Positions 14,219-16,061 of a stretch of DNA of 16,061 nucleotides are shown one piece after another. Source of the stretch: Planctomycetota bacterium (GTDB taxonomy: Bacteria > Planctomycetota > Planctomycetia > Pirellulales > Thermoguttaceae). The position numbers were made by a program, and so were the translations under genes. The stretch lies in the NCBI GenBank assembly GCA_021784975.1, contig JAJYGU010000287.1:1-16061 (forward strand), in the 5' to 3' direction. The notes beneath the pieces were generated by a model. It was not told the DNA's origin. It ran no database searches and was given only the letters and a program-made list of their open reading frames with translations. Position 1 is the first letter of the stretch; every line of letters begins with the position of its first letter.

Positions 14219-16061
14219 AACGGGCACTGCGGTCCCATCAGTGGCCGGAGCCTCGGCACCGAAATGCAACGCGGTCTTGCGGGCCTCCTTGCAGGCCCCG
14301 TGCGTTAGCTTCTGCTTGGCGAGCATGTCGCTGCACGCAGTCTTAAGCAACTGGGATCGCTCGCTGCCGAGCTTGCCTGCGTCGTCCTGAAGCTTGTTCA
14401 TCGCCACCAAGTACGCCTGGTTCCATTCGCTCCCCTCGCGGGTTTGCATCCGGTATTCATCCTCAACCTGCATTACCGCGCCACAGGCGACGAGCTTCTC
14501 CAAGAGTTCGGGGACTTTCTTGCGAAGGTCCGCGCTGCTCTTGTTCAAGTCGGTAACGAGCAGATCGGCCAGGGTTTCGGCGTTGGCCCGAATCCCGGCA
14601 TCGGCCGGACCTTGGTGTGGCAACTGCCCGATGAGGAAGATCAGGGCGCAGAGTTGGTAGCGCAGTTCTCCATCCGCTTCGTTCTTCTGCCGGGCGATGG
14701 TCTCGGAGATTTCCTGGAGCAGCACGCCGGATTGCAGCACCTTGGTCTTGATATGCTCGAAGAGGAAGGCGGCGCTGACGACGTTGCCCAACGGAAGGTC
14801 GGCCGTCTTCTCGACGGCATCATACACGATCCAAAGTTGGGTCCGAAGCTGCGCGCCGGTTCCGGCCTTGTCCACGGCCCGAAGTACCCGTTCCCAAAAA
14901 CGACGACGCACCGGGAGCAACGGATAATCCTGGACAAGCAAGCCACGGTCGCGGGTGGCGGAAGCGATCTTGGTTGACGACAGGTGCCGCTCGATCTCGC
15001 CGCTGTGGGTTTCGAGCAACTCCTTGAGAGTCTTTTCGGCCGAGGGCTTCTTCTTCAAGACCACTTCGCGGGTAACCTGCTCTACGTCCGTGTCCTGCAA
15101 CTCGACCGCCGCCGGGAAGCGGCCTTGGAGACGTTGAAGCAAGGGCGTGCCGTAAAGCGCGTTCTGGCCGGTGGCGACGAACATCACGTTGGCACCCAGG
15201 CGCGAGCAGACTTGTTCCTGTACATCCTGAACCGCCTTGGACCGTTCCAGGCTGTCTTTTCCTTCCCCGATGTACTGCTGGACTTCATCAAGGACAATGA
15301 GCGTGCAAGGCAGCTTGCCCTTCCTCATAAGGGCCTGCTTCATCTTGGAGATCATATCCTCGATGGAAACGTCGGCCTTCTCCGGGAACTGGTTGCCGAT
15401 CAGCAGCAGGGCGTCCGCACTGGTGTGCGCGAAGCCGGGTCGGGCGGCCAGGACCGCCTCGGCCATTGCCTCGGAGACGTAGAAGTTCTCCAACTCGAAA
15501 TCGAAATCCCTCCCTGCATCGGCAAGATGCTTCCGCACCTGATCTTCGATCCCCTCCTGCCGCATCCACATGATGAAGCAGGCGCGGGCATAATCCTCGG
15601 GCAGGTCCACCGACTTGAAGATGATCGCCAGCAGTTCCAGCCGGACGCTGCCGCCAGCGCCAGCCCCCATCGTGCCGGCCGCAGCGTGCAAGCCGCCGCT
15701 TCGCTTGGCGGCGTTGGAAAGCTCGACGAGCAGTTCCTTGATTTCGGCTGGCAGCTTGGCGAGGCCCCGCGCCTTGGCACCATCCGGGAAGACAAAATCA
15801 ATCCAAAGGTGCTGAACCATCTTCACCAAATGGCTCTTGCCGCTGCCGTAGAAGCCGCTGACCCAGACGCCAGGCTGCTCCGACTTCCCCAGGTTGGACA
15901 GGTACGTGGAGAGTATCCGGCTCAGCCCCTCGGCGTAGAGGCCGTCGCAGACGAAGTTCTCGACTTCGTACCGCAGGGTCGCCAGTTCGGGATCGGACTG
16001 CCCTCGCGTGACTTTGGCCGTGCCTTGGTTCAGCAGCCGATTGACGGCCGGGTCTTTTTCG
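14216..16061 (-). CDS. brxC: BrxC ATPase, N-terminal part; start off the right edge, ends at an in-frame TGA
   Basis: The frame enters from the right edge (first full codon at 16058-16060, EKDPAVNRLLNQ) and reads LRYEVENFVCDGLYAEGLSR followed by the Walker A VWVSGFYGSGKSHLVK (residues 65-80 of the visible part). Walker B is TLIVLDEVQQYIG (about 252-264) and a sensor-like FVATGQNALYG follows near 294-304. VWVSGF(F/Y)GSGKSH is the hallmark of BrxC/PglY, the large P-loop ATPase of BREX that acts with PglX, PglZ and BrxB. Perhaps 25-40 N-terminal residues lie outside the window. The frame stops at TGA 14216-14218 after 614 visible codons, while both parts together give 1140, near the usual 1200. 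As I remember the family, a tryptophan (PVWIRDGW) stands at the stop, so TGG to TGA is the simplest cause. Confidence 0.92.
   Translation of the reverse strand, partial: EKDPAVNRLLNQGTAKVTRGQSDPELATLRYEVENFVCDGLYAEGLSRILSTYLSNLGKSEQPGVWVSGFYGSGKSHLVKMVQHLWIDFVFPDGAKARGLAKLPAEIKELLVELSNAAKRSGGLHAAAGTMGAGAGGSVRLELLAIIFKSVDLPEDYARACFIMWMRQEGIEDQVRKHLADAGRDFDFELENFYVSEAMAEAVLAARPGFAHTSADALLLIGNQFPEKADVSIEDMISKMKQALMRKGKLPCTLIVLDEVQQYIGEGKDSLERSKAVQDVQEQVCSRLGANVMFVATGQNALYGTPLLQRLQGRFPAAVELQDTDVEQVTREVVLKKKPSAEKTLKELLETHSGEIERHLSSTKIASATRDRGLLVQDYPLLPVRRRFWERVLRAVDKAGTGAQLRTQLWIVYDAVEKTADLPLGNVVSAAFLFEHIKTKVLQSGVLLQEISETIARQKNEADGELRYQLCALIFLIGQLPHQGPADAGIRANAETLADLLVTDLNKSSADLRKKVPELLEKLVACGAVMQVEDEYRMQTREGSEWNQAYLVAMNKLQDDAGKLGSERSQLLKTACSDMLAKQKLTHGACKEARKTALHFGAEAPATDGTAVPV

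Overview
The window carries most of a BREX-type phage-defence operon. Every real gene reads leftward on the minus strand. The DNA is GC-rich, roughly 60% by eye. Palindromic repeats with the core GTCAGGCTTTCCAGCCTGAC flank a REP-associated transposase. I associate this repeat family, and the GQAFQPD / AGKPDL / VRLESLTY peptides it encodes when translated, with Planctomycetes. That is a recollection about the repeat, not a search result, so the organism call is tentative.

Layout in the direction of transcription, right to left. brxC (runs off the right edge; last codon at 12638) encodes the large BREX ATPase, but an in-frame TGA at 14216-14218 breaks it. An AIPR-family gene with a PD-(D/E)XK-like nuclease motif (10827-12575) lies between brxC and pglX. 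pglX (7386-10775) encodes the adenine methyltransferase. It carries a small in-frame palindromic insert, and a lower-GC central part suggests an exchanged specificity module. A RAYT/REP element (about 6591-7408) sits exactly between pglX and pglZ. pglZ (4245-6584) and brxL (2193-4238) follow, only 6 bp apart. After a gap of about 250 bp, a DUF499-type ATPase gene that has lost its N-terminal P-loop half runs off the left edge. Its last codons in the window change into a GDAxFYGS...TPDGxGYW repeat foreign to that family.

The order brxC-pglX-pglZ-brxL matches BREX type 1. The two small genes that normally precede brxC (brxA, brxB) are not visible and would lie beyond the right edge. In this system PglX marks self DNA, BrxC, PglZ and BrxL act with it to block replication of unmarked phage DNA, and the AIPR nuclease is probably an extra defence arm. 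The RAYT element inserted without breaking the operon. One repeat supplies the stop codon of pglX, and the transposase frame, extended through the other repeats, overlaps the pglZ start by 8 nt, so translation could be coupled.

Main points to check: whether the TGA in brxC is real, how the repeats were integrated, the AIPR gene as cargo of the operon, the truncated DUF499 gene, and the abrupt junction at the left edge, which may be an assembly chimera. No tRNA, rRNA or CRISPR array was found.
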